DNA from: an uncultured Lachnospiraceae bacterium
GTDB lineage: Bacteria > Bacillota > Clostridia > Lachnospirales > Lachnospiraceae
Direction: 5' to 3'
Length of the DNA stretch: 64,000 nt
Assembly (NCBI GenBank): GCA_910577645.1
Contig: CAJTOL010000007.1
Location: forward strand, 62,001 to 126,000
In this document: positions 53,313 to 62,021 of the stretch, piece after piece
How positions within the stretch are numbered: the stretch's first letter is position 1
How the letters are laid out: the number at the start of each line of letters is the position of its first letter
Program-made: the position numbers and the translations under genes
The notes under the pieces: model-generated
What the model saw: the letters and a program-made list of their open reading frames with translations, nothing else
Told to the model about the DNA's origin: nothing
Database searches by the model: none

Positions 53313-55616
53313 TTACGCCCCCTCTCTTTCCTGGACTCGTTTCACAGCCCTGGTCAACTCCGTTTTATCAATCAGCTTGTCGCAGACCATAAGAAGCTGG
53401 GGCAGCACGGTCATAACCAGAACAATGGAGATGAACGCCCCCCGTCCCAGAACCTTTCCCAGAGAGGCGATAACCGCATTGCTGGTTACTGCCCCGATAA
53501 CGAATCCGGCGCAGGTTAAAATCGCCCCTGATGTGATAATGGTAGGAAACGCCTGGTTTAAGGATTCCACCACCGCCGCCTTCCTGTCCGGCATGGTTTT
53601 CCTTAAATCTAAATACCGGCTGGTGATTACAATGGCATAGTCAATGGTAGCGCCCATCTGGATAGAGCTGACCACCAGATAGCTTAAGAAATACATGGTA
53701 GTTCCGGTCAGATAGGGCATGGAAAAGTTCATCCAGATGCTTCCCTGAATGGTCAGCACCAAAAGGAAAGGCAACCCTGCTGACTGGAAGGTGAACAATA
53801 AAATAATTCCCACAAATAAGGCGGTCAGAACACTGATAATCACATTGTCTCTCTGGAAAGAGCTGCTTAAATCATAGTTGCTGGTGGCATCTCCCACTAC
53901 ATAGACCTCATCATAATATTCCAGGGCAATATCCCGAATCCCGTCAATAATTTGGAATGTCGCTTCTCCTTCCACCGGTCCCTTTAACGCAAACACCAGG
54001 CGATCATACTTTTCTCCTTCCAGCTGCTTCCTGGCATCGCAAACCGCCTCATGCAGGTCGTCAATCTCCTCTGACAGCTCTTCATCCAGTTCAATTCCGC
54101 CCTTTTCCTTCTGCTCATAGATAAAGTCCACCATGTCGATAATGGAAATCTCATAGTCATCCAGATTTTTCATAAAGGCGCTGTACTGCTCCCTGTCAAT
54201 GGCGTAAAACCGGTACAGCATCCGCACCAGATCCAGATCCACCTCAGCCACCTCGGAAAATTCTCTGGGGTTTAATTTGTCCACCAGAATATATTTTCCG
54301 TCTTCGTTTACTTCCACATTGGCCAGACCCAACGCCATATCCACTGCGTCCAGTGCTTCCAAACGTTTTAATATCTTTCCTTCTTTTTCATAATTTCCCC
54401 TGGGCACCACGATTGCCATAGTGTTGGTCACCTCAAAGGTTTCATCTATCCGTTCCTTGGACGCCATAAATTCGTTCTTCTTGCTGGATTCAATGGAATT
54501 GATATCATAGATATAAGGGCATTTTCCGGAAAAAATACTGGTTGCCCCCACAACTACCAGAAACACCGGAATGGTAACATAACGGAGTTTTACCACCAGC
54601 TTTCCCCACAGGTTGATTTTGGGTACAAAATTGCGGTGTCTGGTCCTCTCAATGGCATTGGAAAACATCATAATCAGGGCCGGCATCAAAAGGAATACGG
54701 TCAAAAGACTGAGGATGATGGCTTTTGTCAGAACGCTGCCCAAATCCATACCAATTCCAAATTGCATGAACATCAAAGCTACCATGCCGGATATGGTAGT
54801 CAGACTGCTGGAGGAAATCTCGGGGATTGCCTTACTTAAAGCTACAATAAGAGCCTCCACCGGCTCCTTCGTCTCCCTCTCCTCCATAAACCGGTGAAAT
54901 AGAATAATGGCATAGTCAATGGCAAGGGCCAGCTGTAAAACTGCGCCTACTGCGTTGGTAACAAAAGAAATTTCCCCAAACCAGTAGTTGGTTCCCATAT
55001 TTAAGAGAGCCGCCACCCCGAAGACAATTAAAAAAATTACAATCTCCATATAGGTTTTGGAGGTAAATAAAAGAACCACCAGAATAATCAGCACGACAAT
55101 CACGATAATCACCCGCATGTCTGCTTTCAAAGCCGCTGCATCGTCTTTATCCACTGTAGTATATATATAGGAAGAGTATCCATCCAGGGTCTCCCGTATC
55201 TGAATCATAGCTGCCTGAGACGCTTCTGTGTCTTCCTCTTCCTCAAAGGTAATGGTATAGAGGGCGGATGCATCTTTATAGTAATCTGCCCTGTCGTCAT
55301 TCTCATACCGGTTGTCCTCTTCGTCATAAAATGACACAGCGGAAACTCCCGGTATCTCTTCCAGTTCCCCGGCCAATTTAAGCGCCTTTTGGTATGTAAT
55401 GTTGCTAATCAACACCTTGGCTGTCCCAAAGGTGGTAAATTCCTCATTCATAATATCCAGGCCCTGTCTGGTTTCTGTGTCCTCTGCCAGATATTCGGTC
55501 AGGTCATCGATAACCCTTACCTTAGGAATGGAAATTACACTGTAAACACAGGCCAGGGCAAACAGTGCAATAAAGGCTTTTCTCTTATTTACAATAAAAG
55601 TCGCCAGTTTCAACAT
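53313..55616 (-). CDS. MMPL/RND-family transporter
   Basis: A 767-residue membrane protein with two halves, each with one membrane helix, a large extracellular domain, and a five-helix MMPL/sterol-sensing-like bundle. Seen are the N-terminal helix (KAFIALFALACVYSVIS), the bundle GAVLQLALAIDYAIILFHRF with the proton-relay Asp-Tyr pair, and its repeat IQMGATIDYAIVITSRYL. It probably exports a lipid or peptide across the membrane. It is the first gene of an operon with the GLUG protein, divergent from a TetR regulator that likely controls it. Confidence 0.9.
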   Translation of the reverse strand: MLKLATFIVNKRKAFIALFALACVYSVISIPKVRVIDDLTEYLAEDTETRQGLDIMNEEFTTFGTAKVLISNITYQKALKLAGELEEIPGVSAVSFYDEEDNRYENDDRADYYKDASALYTITFEEEEDTEASQAAMIQIRETLDGYSSYIYTTVDKDDAAALKADMRVIIVIVVLIILVVLLFTSKTYMEIVIFLIVFGVAALLNMGTNYWFGEISFVTNAVGAVLQLALAIDYAIILFHRFMEERETKEPVEALIVALSKAIPEISSSSLTTISGMVALMFMQFGIGMDLGSVLTKAIILSLLTVFLLMPALIMMFSNAIERTRHRNFVPKINLWGKLVVKLRYVTIPVFLVVVGATSIFSGKCPYIYDINSIESSKKNEFMASKERIDETFEVTNTMAIVVPRGNYEKEGKILKRLEALDAVDMALGLANVEVNEDGKYILVDKLNPREFSEVAEVDLDLVRMLYRFYAIDREQYSAFMKNLDDYEISIIDMVDFIYEQKEKGGIELDEELSEEIDDLHEAVCDARKQLEGEKYDRLVFALKGPVEGEATFQIIDGIRDIALEYYDEVYVVGDATSNYDLSSSFQRDNVIISVLTALFVGIILLFTFQSAGLPFLLVLTIQGSIWMNFSMPYLTGTTMYFLSYLVVSSIQMGATIDYAIVITSRYLDLRKTMPDRKAAVVESLNQAFPTIITSGAILTCAGFVIGAVTSNAVIASLGKVLGRGAFISIVLVMTVLPQLLMVCDKLIDKTELTRAVKRVQEREGA

Positions 55617-55708
55617 GATATATCACTCCATCCTTTCTTTTTCACTTCTGTCACTTGCCATATTATGTATGATTGTGATAAAATACTCAAGAATCAGATT
55701 TATTAATT

Positions 55709-55724
55709 TGTCTCAAATGGGACA
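55709..55724. promoter_or_regulatory. TetR-type operator candidate
   Basis: TGTCTC-N4-GGGACA (pattern TGTCYC dyad) lies in the 152-bp gap between the divergent MMPL and TetR genes, preceded by a typical -10-like TATTAAT stretch. One site in a shared promoter region could control both. Confidence 0.5.
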
Positions 55725-55768
55725 GTTTTTGGAAATTGTACACTCTGATACGGAAATGGAGATTTGTT

Positions 55769-56350
55769 ATGGAGCTTTTAAATGAAAAATCAGAAAAGCT
55801 TGCCACCCGGCGGACTTATAAACTTTTGAAAGCAGGCTTGTTTCATCTGTTGATGGAGATGCCATTTGAAAAAATTTCCCTGACTGAAATCTGCACCCGT
55901 TCCCTGGTTCCCAGATCCACCTTTTACCGGTATTTTGAGGATAAGCACGATTTATTGTGTTATTGCTTTCAGACTTTTTTTGACGAGGCTAATTTGGAGG
56001 AAGATGTTCTTTATTTGAGAAATGTAGATTCCATGAAAGAATTTTTATGGAAAATCCTCCGTATCATGGAACAGAACCGGGCCGCAATTTATAAAATATA
56101 TGAAACCAATAAAGACGGCGCCTTTATGGAGATTTTTCGTGATTTCCTGGTTCAGCTTCTGACAGAAAAGCTGATGGTCTCGGAAGCCAAGGGCTGCCGC
56201 CTAAAGATTTCCCCTTCTGTTTTGACCTATCTGCTGGCTGATCTTTATATCAGCATTGCCAAGTGTTATCTGGAATCCGACAGCTCCTGTGATATGGAAG
56301 AATTCGTACAGAATGTCTGCCTCTTCGCGGATAAAGATTTTTTTATTTGA
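55769..56350 (+). CDS. TetR-family transcriptional regulator
   Basis: The N-terminal helix-turn-helix is clear (FEKISLTEICTRSLVPRSTFYRYFEDKHDLL, residues about 25-55); the C-terminal domain is all-helical and would bind a ligand. I start at 55769 (193 aa) after GGAG; an ATG 11 codons earlier has a weaker context. Divergent from MMPL, so it probably represses the exporter until its ligand is present. A large inverted repeat follows. Confidence 0.88.
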   Translation: MELLNEKSEKLATRRTYKLLKAGLFHLLMEMPFEKISLTEICTRSLVPRSTFYRYFEDKHDLLCYCFQTFFDEANLEEDVLYLRNVDSMKEFLWKILRIMEQNRAAIYKIYETNKDGAFMEIFRDFLVQLLTEKLMVSEAKGCRLKISPSVLTYLLADLYISIAKCYLESDSSCDMEEFVQNVCLFADKDFFI

Positions 56351-56353
56351 CCC

Positions 56354-56368
56354 TGGCGGCAGCCGCCA
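56354..56368. repeat. 15-bp G+C palindrome after tetR
   Basis: TGGCGGC-A-GCCGCCA is a perfect 7-bp stem with a single central base, six bases after the tetR stop. No T-tract follows, so its role as terminator is weak. Confidence 0.35.
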
Positions 56369-56410
56369 AGAGTGCATGCGGACATACGCGCTTGGTTCGT
56401 TGCACGCGTG

Positions 56411-56584
56411 AAAGGGGATGTCGCAAAATGAAATAAAGGGACTTTCTATTAGCAGATGTCCGCCAACTCCCGTTAACACATGTACGTCTATGACGGATGT
56501 AATCCGTCATAGACGTACATGTGTTAACGGGAGTTGGCGGACAGCGCTAATAGAAAGGCTCTGGTTTCATTTTACGACACCCCC
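56411..56584. repeat. Dispersed palindromic repeat, copy c, with 42-bp perfect arms
   Basis: A perfect 42-bp inverted repeat (56457-56498 and 56502-56543) with only three central bases (GTA). It is framed by the CTTTCTATTAGC/GCTAATAGAAAG arms of the dispersed family (56442-56453 and 56546-56557). The inner flank GTCCGCCAACTCCCG corresponds to the loop of copy a in reverse, so copy c looks like two loop halves head-to-head around a novel core. It lies between convergent tetR and the next gene. Confidence 0.85.
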
Positions 56585-56596
56585 CGTAACCTGATT

Positions 56597-57058
56597 TTAT
56601 GCACTTACATCAACATTTTTCCCCGGCTCCGCCGCTGGCTCCACGCTTACTCCGGATTTATCATAGGCTGCGCTTTCTGAGCTGTCCATAGCAGCCGGAG
56701 CCGGTAAACCGGCCATCTCAGCCTGGTATTTTCCTTCCTCACTGATTTTTACGGAGTCGAAACCTGACTCTTCCCGCTTTTTCTGTTCTTCCCGCTCTGC
56801 TTTCCTGGCCTCAATCAGCTCTTCCTGACGCAGTTTTTCCTGCTCTTTCGCTTCTTTGGCGTCCAGTTCCATTCCCTTACTGGTTTTTTCGCTGTATTCT
56901 TCTGCCTGATCCACCAGATCGGCTGCATAGCCCAGAGCACGCTTTACCTTCTCTGTATCCCCTTTGTGTTCTGCCTCTTTCGCCACACCTATGGGGATAG
57001 ATATCATACTCATACTGGCGCTGGCCCCTGTCAGACCTTCCATTGTTTTCACGTTCAT
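56597..57058 (-). CDS. Hypothetical charged protein (153 aa)
   Basis: I start at 57058, where AAGGAGG precedes MNVKTMEG; the frame to 57139 has no such site. Residues about 40-115 are a highly charged Glu/Lys/Arg-rich helix likely to form a coiled coil (EEYSEKTSKGMELDAKEAKE and after), and the C-terminus is Ala/Pro/Glu-rich. No signal peptide or membrane helix. I do not recognise a family. It lies just downstream of the histidine kinase gene on the same strand with a 148-bp gap, so it may share its regulon. Confidence 0.6.
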   Translation of the reverse strand: MNVKTMEGLTGASASMSMISIPIGVAKEAEHKGDTEKVKRALGYAADLVDQAEEYSEKTSKGMELDAKEAKEQEKLRQEELIEARKAEREEQKKREESGFDSVKISEEGKYQAEMAGLPAPAAMDSSESAAYDKSGVSVEPAAEPGKNVDVSA

Positions 57059-57206
57059 ACGGTAACCTCCTTGTCTAAAGTTATCTGAATTTTTACATGG
57101 AGCATAAGCATTTTTGCCTCCTACCTGTTGTTTCGACATCCTTTAAAAGAATCTTAGTCAGTCGGCACATACGGTTTTTTTCATGTCATATAAGGGAACC
57201 GGCCTG

Positions 57207-58556
57207 TTACATTGGCACCAGAATCGATATGGTAAAAACCCCGTTTTCTGCTTCCACATGCATTGTCCCGTTATAACCGGCCACAGCCGCCTTAATATTT
57301 CCCAGCCCCAGCCCGTGAGCACCTGGTTTCTTCCTGCTCCCTTTTTTCTCCCATCCCAACTCTGCCTCAGCGCTGTTTCGCACTTCCATGAAAAGGCATT
57401 TTTTAACCTTCTCCAAATAGACCTGAATAAAGGGATGATCCGTTTCCTGAAGCTTTCCGCAGGCTTCCAGCGCATTATCCAGAGCATTTCCCACAATGAT
57501 ACACAGATCTATTTCTTTCACCTGGCAGTCTTTCGGCAGTCTTGCATCACACTGCCAGCGGATTCCCCGCTCTGCGGCCTGCCGCCTTTTATGATACAGC
57601 AGGGCATCTATTACCAGGCTTCCGGTAATCTCGTCTCCGGCCTCCACGCCTCCGGCCTTTGCCATTTCTTCCAGATAGCAGCCCGCCCTTTCCCACTGCC
57701 GGTTCTGCACCAGATTGCTCAGGGCAATAACGTGATTTTTCATATCATGTCTCAGGCGTTCCATCTGACAGTACTGCTCTTCCATCATCTGGTAGTACAT
57801 TACCTGGGAGCGGTACTGTTCTCTGATCCTCTCCTCCCGTTCAATCTTGTCCATTCCAAATACCAAAACCCCTGCTGCCGCCATAGCCAGTCCGGTAAAA
57901 ATACACATGGCTCCATGGCTGAAAAGCTGGTTTTCGTACAGTCCATATCTCTCCCAATCCTGAACCATAATCCCGTTACTGGCAGCCCAGTTGGCTACAT
58001 CCGTTACAAGGATAATGCAAAAAAGCGGTATTGTCAGGCAAATATACCAGCTTTTTCTCTTCTCCGAAAATACAAATTTAAGAGGCCTGGATACCAGATT
58101 TATAGCGGTAATCCCCGCTATGTAAGTCATAATGGTAATTGTTCTGTCTCCCCACACTCCCACAGAAGCGGCCTGCCTGCTGCCTGACAGAGACTTAACC
58201 AAAATTAACCCCAGACAGCACAGGAAAGATTCGCTAAAATTCCAGAACAGTTCCGTCATAACCTCCAAAATCACTGCAGCCAGCAGCTTTTTCTCCCTGT
58301 CCCCCTTAAATACCGCTATAGTCAGTCCCACAAGCATCACATGGTTGCACATGGCATAAAGAATATAGGGAATGCTTTCTCTTTCCAAATAGAAAGCCAT
58401 GACCCCATGACTGCAAAAAAGAAGCCCTAAAAAGACTCCTCGTTCTGATGCTTTTCCCTGTAAATGTCTTTTTAAAAAACGGGAAGCACACCAGGCATAC
58501 AGGAAATAACAGGCTAAAACAAAAAGAAGGTCCAGATAATGGATGATTCCTCTCAT
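57207..58556 (-). CDS. Sensor histidine kinase, GHKL/AgrC type
   Basis: The N-terminal ~210 residues hold about six membrane segments. The cytoplasmic part has the H-box RLRHDMKNHVIAL (phosphorylated His), the N-box GNALDNALEAC, and the G-box HGLGLGNIK, the pattern of AgrC-like kinases that sense peptides. It is 449 aa. Its start overlaps the response regulator by four bases. No agrB/agrD peptide genes are nearby, so the signal is unknown. Confidence 0.9.
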   Translation of the reverse strand: MRGIIHYLDLLFVLACYFLYAWCASRFLKRHLQGKASERGVFLGLLFCSHGVMAFYLERESIPYILYAMCNHVMLVGLTIAVFKGDREKKLLAAVILEVMTELFWNFSESFLCCLGLILVKSLSGSRQAASVGVWGDRTITIMTYIAGITAINLVSRPLKFVFSEKRKSWYICLTIPLFCIILVTDVANWAASNGIMVQDWERYGLYENQLFSHGAMCIFTGLAMAAAGVLVFGMDKIEREERIREQYRSQVMYYQMMEEQYCQMERLRHDMKNHVIALSNLVQNRQWERAGCYLEEMAKAGGVEAGDEITGSLVIDALLYHKRRQAAERGIRWQCDARLPKDCQVKEIDLCIIVGNALDNALEACGKLQETDHPFIQVYLEKVKKCLFMEVRNSAEAELGWEKKGSRKKPGAHGLGLGNIKAAVAGYNGTMHVEAENGVFTISILVPM

Positions 58557-59269
58557 AAAATTCCTCCGTTTTTTCTCATATAAGCCAGTATAGCCTGGCA
58601 GAATTCCTCGTATCTGCGCTTGGCAATGATGATCCGCTCCCCATTATCAAGGATTGCCTCCTGCCGGTTATAGCCCTCCACATACTTTAAATTCAGAAGG
58701 TAGCTTTTATGGCATCGGAAAAAGCCCTTCCCTTGAAGCTGCTTTTCCAGAACTCCCATCTGCTCATAGTAGGTGAAGATCCCTTTCTCTTCATGGACAT
58801 CAATCTGCCTGCCTCTGATCTCAAAGTACCGGACTGTGTCTAAAAAAAGTTTTCTTTTCTGCCTCTCCCTGCTGATTACAATATAATCCTGGGAAAGCTC
58901 TCTCCCTTTCTCTGCCGCCCTCCTTAAGATATTTTTCAGCTTTTCCTGATCCACAGGTTTTACCAGGTAGTGAAACGCCTCCACATCATAAGCCTCAAAA
59001 ACATATTTACGGCTGGACGACAGAAACACCAATATTTTTTCATATGCAAGTTCCCGGCACCTCCTGGCCGTCTCCATCCCGTCCATCCCTTCCATAAGAA
59101 TGTCCAGAAAAATCAGATCAAATCTTCCCAAAGACTCAAGCAATGCTTTTCCGCTTTGAAACTGTTCAATATTGCAGGGAATCCCCATTTCGTCCATACA
59201 GGTTCTAATCTTTGCCGATATGCTGAAACATTCCAAAAGTTCATCATCGCAAACCGCAATTGAAATCAT
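58553..59269 (-). CDS. LytTR-type response regulator
   Basis: The receiver domain (residues 1-120) has the phosphoacceptor Asp in FDLIFLDILMEG and a Lys in HYLVKPVDQEK. A C-terminal LytTR DNA-binding domain follows (FFRCHKSYLLNLKYVEGY). 238 aa. It is co-transcribed with the adjacent kinase. A pair of direct repeats about 115-150 bp upstream is a candidate binding site, which would also serve the divergent sugar operon. Confidence 0.93.
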   Translation of the reverse strand: MISIAVCDDELLECFSISAKIRTCMDEMGIPCNIEQFQSGKALLESLGRFDLIFLDILMEGMDGMETARRCRELAYEKILVFLSSSRKYVFEAYDVEAFHYLVKPVDQEKLKNILRRAAEKGRELSQDYIVISRERQKRKLFLDTVRYFEIRGRQIDVHEEKGIFTYYEQMGVLEKQLQGKGFFRCHKSYLLNLKYVEGYNRQEAILDNGERIIIAKRRYEEFCQAILAYMRKNGGIL

Positions 59270-59383
59270 GGTCTCACCGTCTTTCTTTTCAGAAGCCCTC
59301 AGGCTTTACAATAAAGGAGTTTTATTTTTATATCGACAAAAACCAAAGAAAATTTCAGTTTGTGTAATGAAAGAACGAAAATA

Positions 59384-59417
59384 TGTCATATATGGCACAG
59401 AGTAATTGTCATATATG
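59384..59417. promoter_or_regulatory. Direct-repeat site, possible LytTR operator
   Basis: TGTCATATATG occurs at 59384-59394 and again at 59407-59417, 23 bp start to start, or about two helical turns. LytTR regulators bind pairs of direct repeats with similar phasing. It lies between the divergent response-regulator gene and the sugar operon; the rest of the 343-bp gap contains the promoter described next. Confidence 0.5.
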
Positions 59418-59479
59418 CCCAAATTATTTATGCAAAATCATATAGTTTTACCAAAAATATGATTTCAAATCTTTTTTTC

Positions 59480-59547
59480 TTGCATCTCCACCGTCAATGT
59501 GCTATATTAACATTACAAGATTGGTAACGTTACCGATATCGTTACCG
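59480..59547 (+). promoter_or_regulatory. Sugar-operon promoter with LacI-type operators
   Basis: TTGCAT (59480-59485) and TATATT (59503-59508) are 17 bp apart. Directly downstream is the CG-centred palindrome GGTAACGTTACC (59523-59534), typical of LacI-family sites, and a second half-site CGTTACCG (59540-59547). The adjacent LacI gene at 62889 likely binds here. A repressor here would cover the transcript start. Confidence 0.7.
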
Positions 59548-59612
59548 GGTTCGATTCCAAATATTTAGGCATCGAATGGCAAATCATCATTTTAAGAAGG
59601 GAAGGATTATTT

Positions 59613-61031
59613 ATGAAAAAATCAAAGAAGATGATGGCTTTATGGCTGACAGCAGCTCTGGCAGCCGGTACTCTGGCTGGATGCGGCGGCTCATCGGACC
59701 AGGGAAATGCCGCCCCCACCACAGCAGCCCCGGCGGAAGACGCAAAGGCTGATACTACCGCGGCAGCAGGCAATGAAGCTCCGGCTCCCGCAGCTTCCGG
59801 TGACGGCGCAGTATACTATTTAAACTTCAAGCCCGAGCAGGCAGATCAGTGGTTGGCCCTGGCAGAAGCTTATACCAAGGAAACCGGAGTTCCTGTAACG
59901 GTAGTAACCGCCGCTTCCGGCACCTATGAGCAAACTCTGAAATCCGAGATGGCCAAGACCGAAGCTCCTACTCTGTTCCAGGTTAATGGTCCTGTAGGTC
60001 TGGCTTCCTGGAAAGACTACTGCTATGACTTAAAAGACTCTGCCGTATACAAAGATCTGTCCAGCGATGACTTTGCCCTTATAGGCGATGATGGCTCTGT
60101 AAAAGGGATTGCCTATGTAATCGAGACCTACGGCCTGATTTATAACAAGAAACTGTTAAATGACTATATTGCCATGGACGGCGCGGTAATCTCCTCTGCT
60201 GACGACATCAAAGATTTTGCCACCTTAAAGGCAGTTGCCGATGACATCCAGGCTAAGAAGGACGACCTGGGCATCGCCGGAGCATTTACTTCTGCCGGCT
60301 TTGACGCATCCTCTGACTGGAGATTTAAAACCCACCTTGCCAACCTGCCTCTGTACTATGAGTATCTGGCAGACGGCATCACCTCCACAGATGCAGTAAA
60401 AGGAACCTACTTAGACAACTTTAAGCAGATTTTTGACCTATATATTACGGACTCCACCTGCGCTCCCACCCTTCTGTCCGGTAAAACCGGTGAAGATGCC
60501 GCTTCCGAATTTGCTCTTGGAGAAGCTGTTTTCTATCAGAACGGAACCTGGGCTTACAATGACATTAAAGACAACGAGGTAGCTGACGAGGATCTGGGCA
60601 TGCTTCCCATCTTCATCGGAGCTGACAATGAAACGAACCAGGGTCTGTGTACCGGTTCCGAAAATTACTGGTGTGTCAACAGCAAGGCTTCTGAAGCTAA
60701 CATCCAGGCTACTCTCGACTTCCTGCAGTGGGTTGTGGAGAGCGACGCCGGAAAGAACGGCCTTGCCAAGGAGATGGGCTTTGTAACTCCCTTCTCTACC
60801 TTTACAGAAGAATACCTGCCGGCCAACCCGCTGGTAGCCGCAGCAGACGAGTATGTAAAGAACGGTACTGTTTCTGTAACATGGAACTTCACTACCATGC
60901 CGTCTGAGGAGTGGAAGAATCAGCTTGGAAGTGCCATGCTGGAATATGCTCAGGGTACCGGAAACTGGGATGCAGTGGTTACCGCATTTGTAGACGGCTG
61001 GGCTACAGAGTATCAGGCAGCCAACAATTAA
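59613..61031 (+). CDS. Carbohydrate ABC transporter, solute-binding lipoprotein
   Basis: A group-1 extracellular binding protein of 472 residues. Its lipoprotein signal ends in LAGCGG near residue 23, followed by an Ala/Pro/Thr/Glu linker to about 65. The mature part has the two-lobe fold of maltodextrin/oligosaccharide binders (FQVNGPVGLASWKDYC, FYQNGTWAYNDI, TGSENYWCVNSKAS). It binds a sugar and passes it to the two permeases that follow. No ATPase gene is present, so it must share one, as do many MsmX-type systems. Confidence 0.92.
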   Translation: MKKSKKMMALWLTAALAAGTLAGCGGSSDQGNAAPTTAAPAEDAKADTTAAAGNEAPAPAASGDGAVYYLNFKPEQADQWLALAEAYTKETGVPVTVVTAASGTYEQTLKSEMAKTEAPTLFQVNGPVGLASWKDYCYDLKDSAVYKDLSSDDFALIGDDGSVKGIAYVIETYGLIYNKKLLNDYIAMDGAVISSADDIKDFATLKAVADDIQAKKDDLGIAGAFTSAGFDASSDWRFKTHLANLPLYYEYLADGITSTDAVKGTYLDNFKQIFDLYITDSTCAPTLLSGKTGEDAASEFALGEAVFYQNGTWAYNDIKDNEVADEDLGMLPIFIGADNETNQGLCTGSENYWCVNSKASEANIQATLDFLQWVVESDAGKNGLAKEMGFVTPFSTFTEEYLPANPLVAAADEYVKNGTVSVTWNFTTMPSEEWKNQLGSAMLEYAQGTGNWDAVVTAFVDGWATEYQAANN

Positions 61032-61052
61032 AAGGCAGTTCCAAAATCTTAT

Positions 61053-61106
61053 GGGGATGTCGCAAAATGAAACCTGAGACTTTCTATTTGCAACATCCCC
61101 CTTTTT
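61053..61106 (+). terminator. Intra-operon terminator derived from the dispersed repeat (copy d)
   Basis: GGGGATGTCGCAAA (61053-61066) pairs with TTTGCAACATCCCC (61087-61100) with one mismatch, loop of 20 bases carrying GAGACTTTCTA, followed by C and five T residues. It lies between the binding protein and the permeases. Partial termination would make the binding protein more abundant than the permeases, a common arrangement. Confidence 0.75.
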
Positions 61107-61178
61107 ATTATGAAGCATCCTGCAAAATACGCCTGTACTGCATTTTACAGGATTATCCTTGGAAAGGAAGACAAATCT

Positions 61179-62021
61179 ATGGACAAAGCAATTAAACGAT
61201 ACTTTCCCATTTTCGTCCTGCCTACCCTTCTGGCATTTACCATGGGATTCATTGCCCCGTTTCTGGTAGGCGTGTGGCTCTCTTTCTGCAAGTTCACCAC
61301 CATCAATGACGCCACATTTATCGGCTTTAGCAACTACACTAAGATTCTCACAGACGGTACATTTGTCCACGCCCTGTGGTATACGTCTTTATTTACCGTT
61401 GTCAGTGTGGTGTTCATCAACTTTTTTGCGTTTGCTATTGCGCTTCTCCTTACCAGAAAGATTAAGGGAACCAACCTGTTCCGTACTGTATTTTTCATGC
61501 CCAACCTGATCGGCGGCATTATCCTTGGCTATGTGTGGAGTTTGCTTTTAAACGGTGTCCTTTTACAGGTAGAGCGAACCCTTACCTATTCTTCCGTGTA
61601 CGGCTTTTGGGGATTGGTTATCCTTATGTGCTGGCAGCAAATCGGATACATGATGATTATTTACATTGCCGGAATCCAGAATGTCCCCGGAGATTTGGTG
61701 GAAGCAGCCAAGATTGACGGAGCCACCAACTGGCAGATCCTTAAAAATGTGACTCTGCCTATGGTAATGCCTTCCATTACTATCTGCACCTTTTTGACCC
61801 TGACCAACGGCTTCAAGCTGTTTGATCAGAACCTGGCCCTGACCAACGGAGAGCCCTCCAATATGTCAGAGCTTCTGGCCCTGAACATCTTCTCCACCTT
61901 CTACGGCCGGGCTGGCTGGGAGGGTGTAGGCCAGGCCAAAGCCGTGGTATTTTTCATCCTTGTAGGCATTATTGCTGTGACTCAAAATGTCCTCACCAGA
62001 AGAAAGGAGATTGAACAGTAA
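61179..62021 (+). CDS. Carbohydrate ABC transporter permease (MalF/UgpA type)
   Basis: One of two membrane subunits. 280 residues with six membrane segments; I start at 61179 where AAAGGAAG lies upstream, not at 61110. The ATPase-contact EAA loop is EAAKIDGATNWQIL near residue 190. Its TAA overlaps the ATG of the second permease, so the two are made together. The gene follows the leaky terminator copy d. Confidence 0.93.
   Translation: MDKAIKRYFPIFVLPTLLAFTMGFIAPFLVGVWLSFCKFTTINDATFIGFSNYTKILTDGTFVHALWYTSLFTVVSVVFINFFAFAIALLLTRKIKGTNLFRTVFFMPNLIGGIILGYVWSLLLNGVLLQVERTLTYSSVYGFWGLVILMCWQQIGYMMIIYIAGIQNVPGDLVEAAKIDGATNWQILKNVTLPMVMPSITICTFLTLTNGFKLFDQNLALTNGEPSNMSELLALNIFSTFYGRAGWEGVGQAKAVVFFILVGIIAVTQNVLTRRKEIEQ

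Noticed and set aside
56597..59269. Complete agr quorum system around the AgrC/AgrA-like pair
   Set aside because: No AgrB-like membrane protease or AgrD-like peptide frame found; the adjacent small gene is a charged soluble protein.
60438..61370. Minus-strand 310-residue frame opposite the sugar-binding protein
   Set aside because: It spans a terminator and two real genes on the other strand; a shadow of biased codon use.
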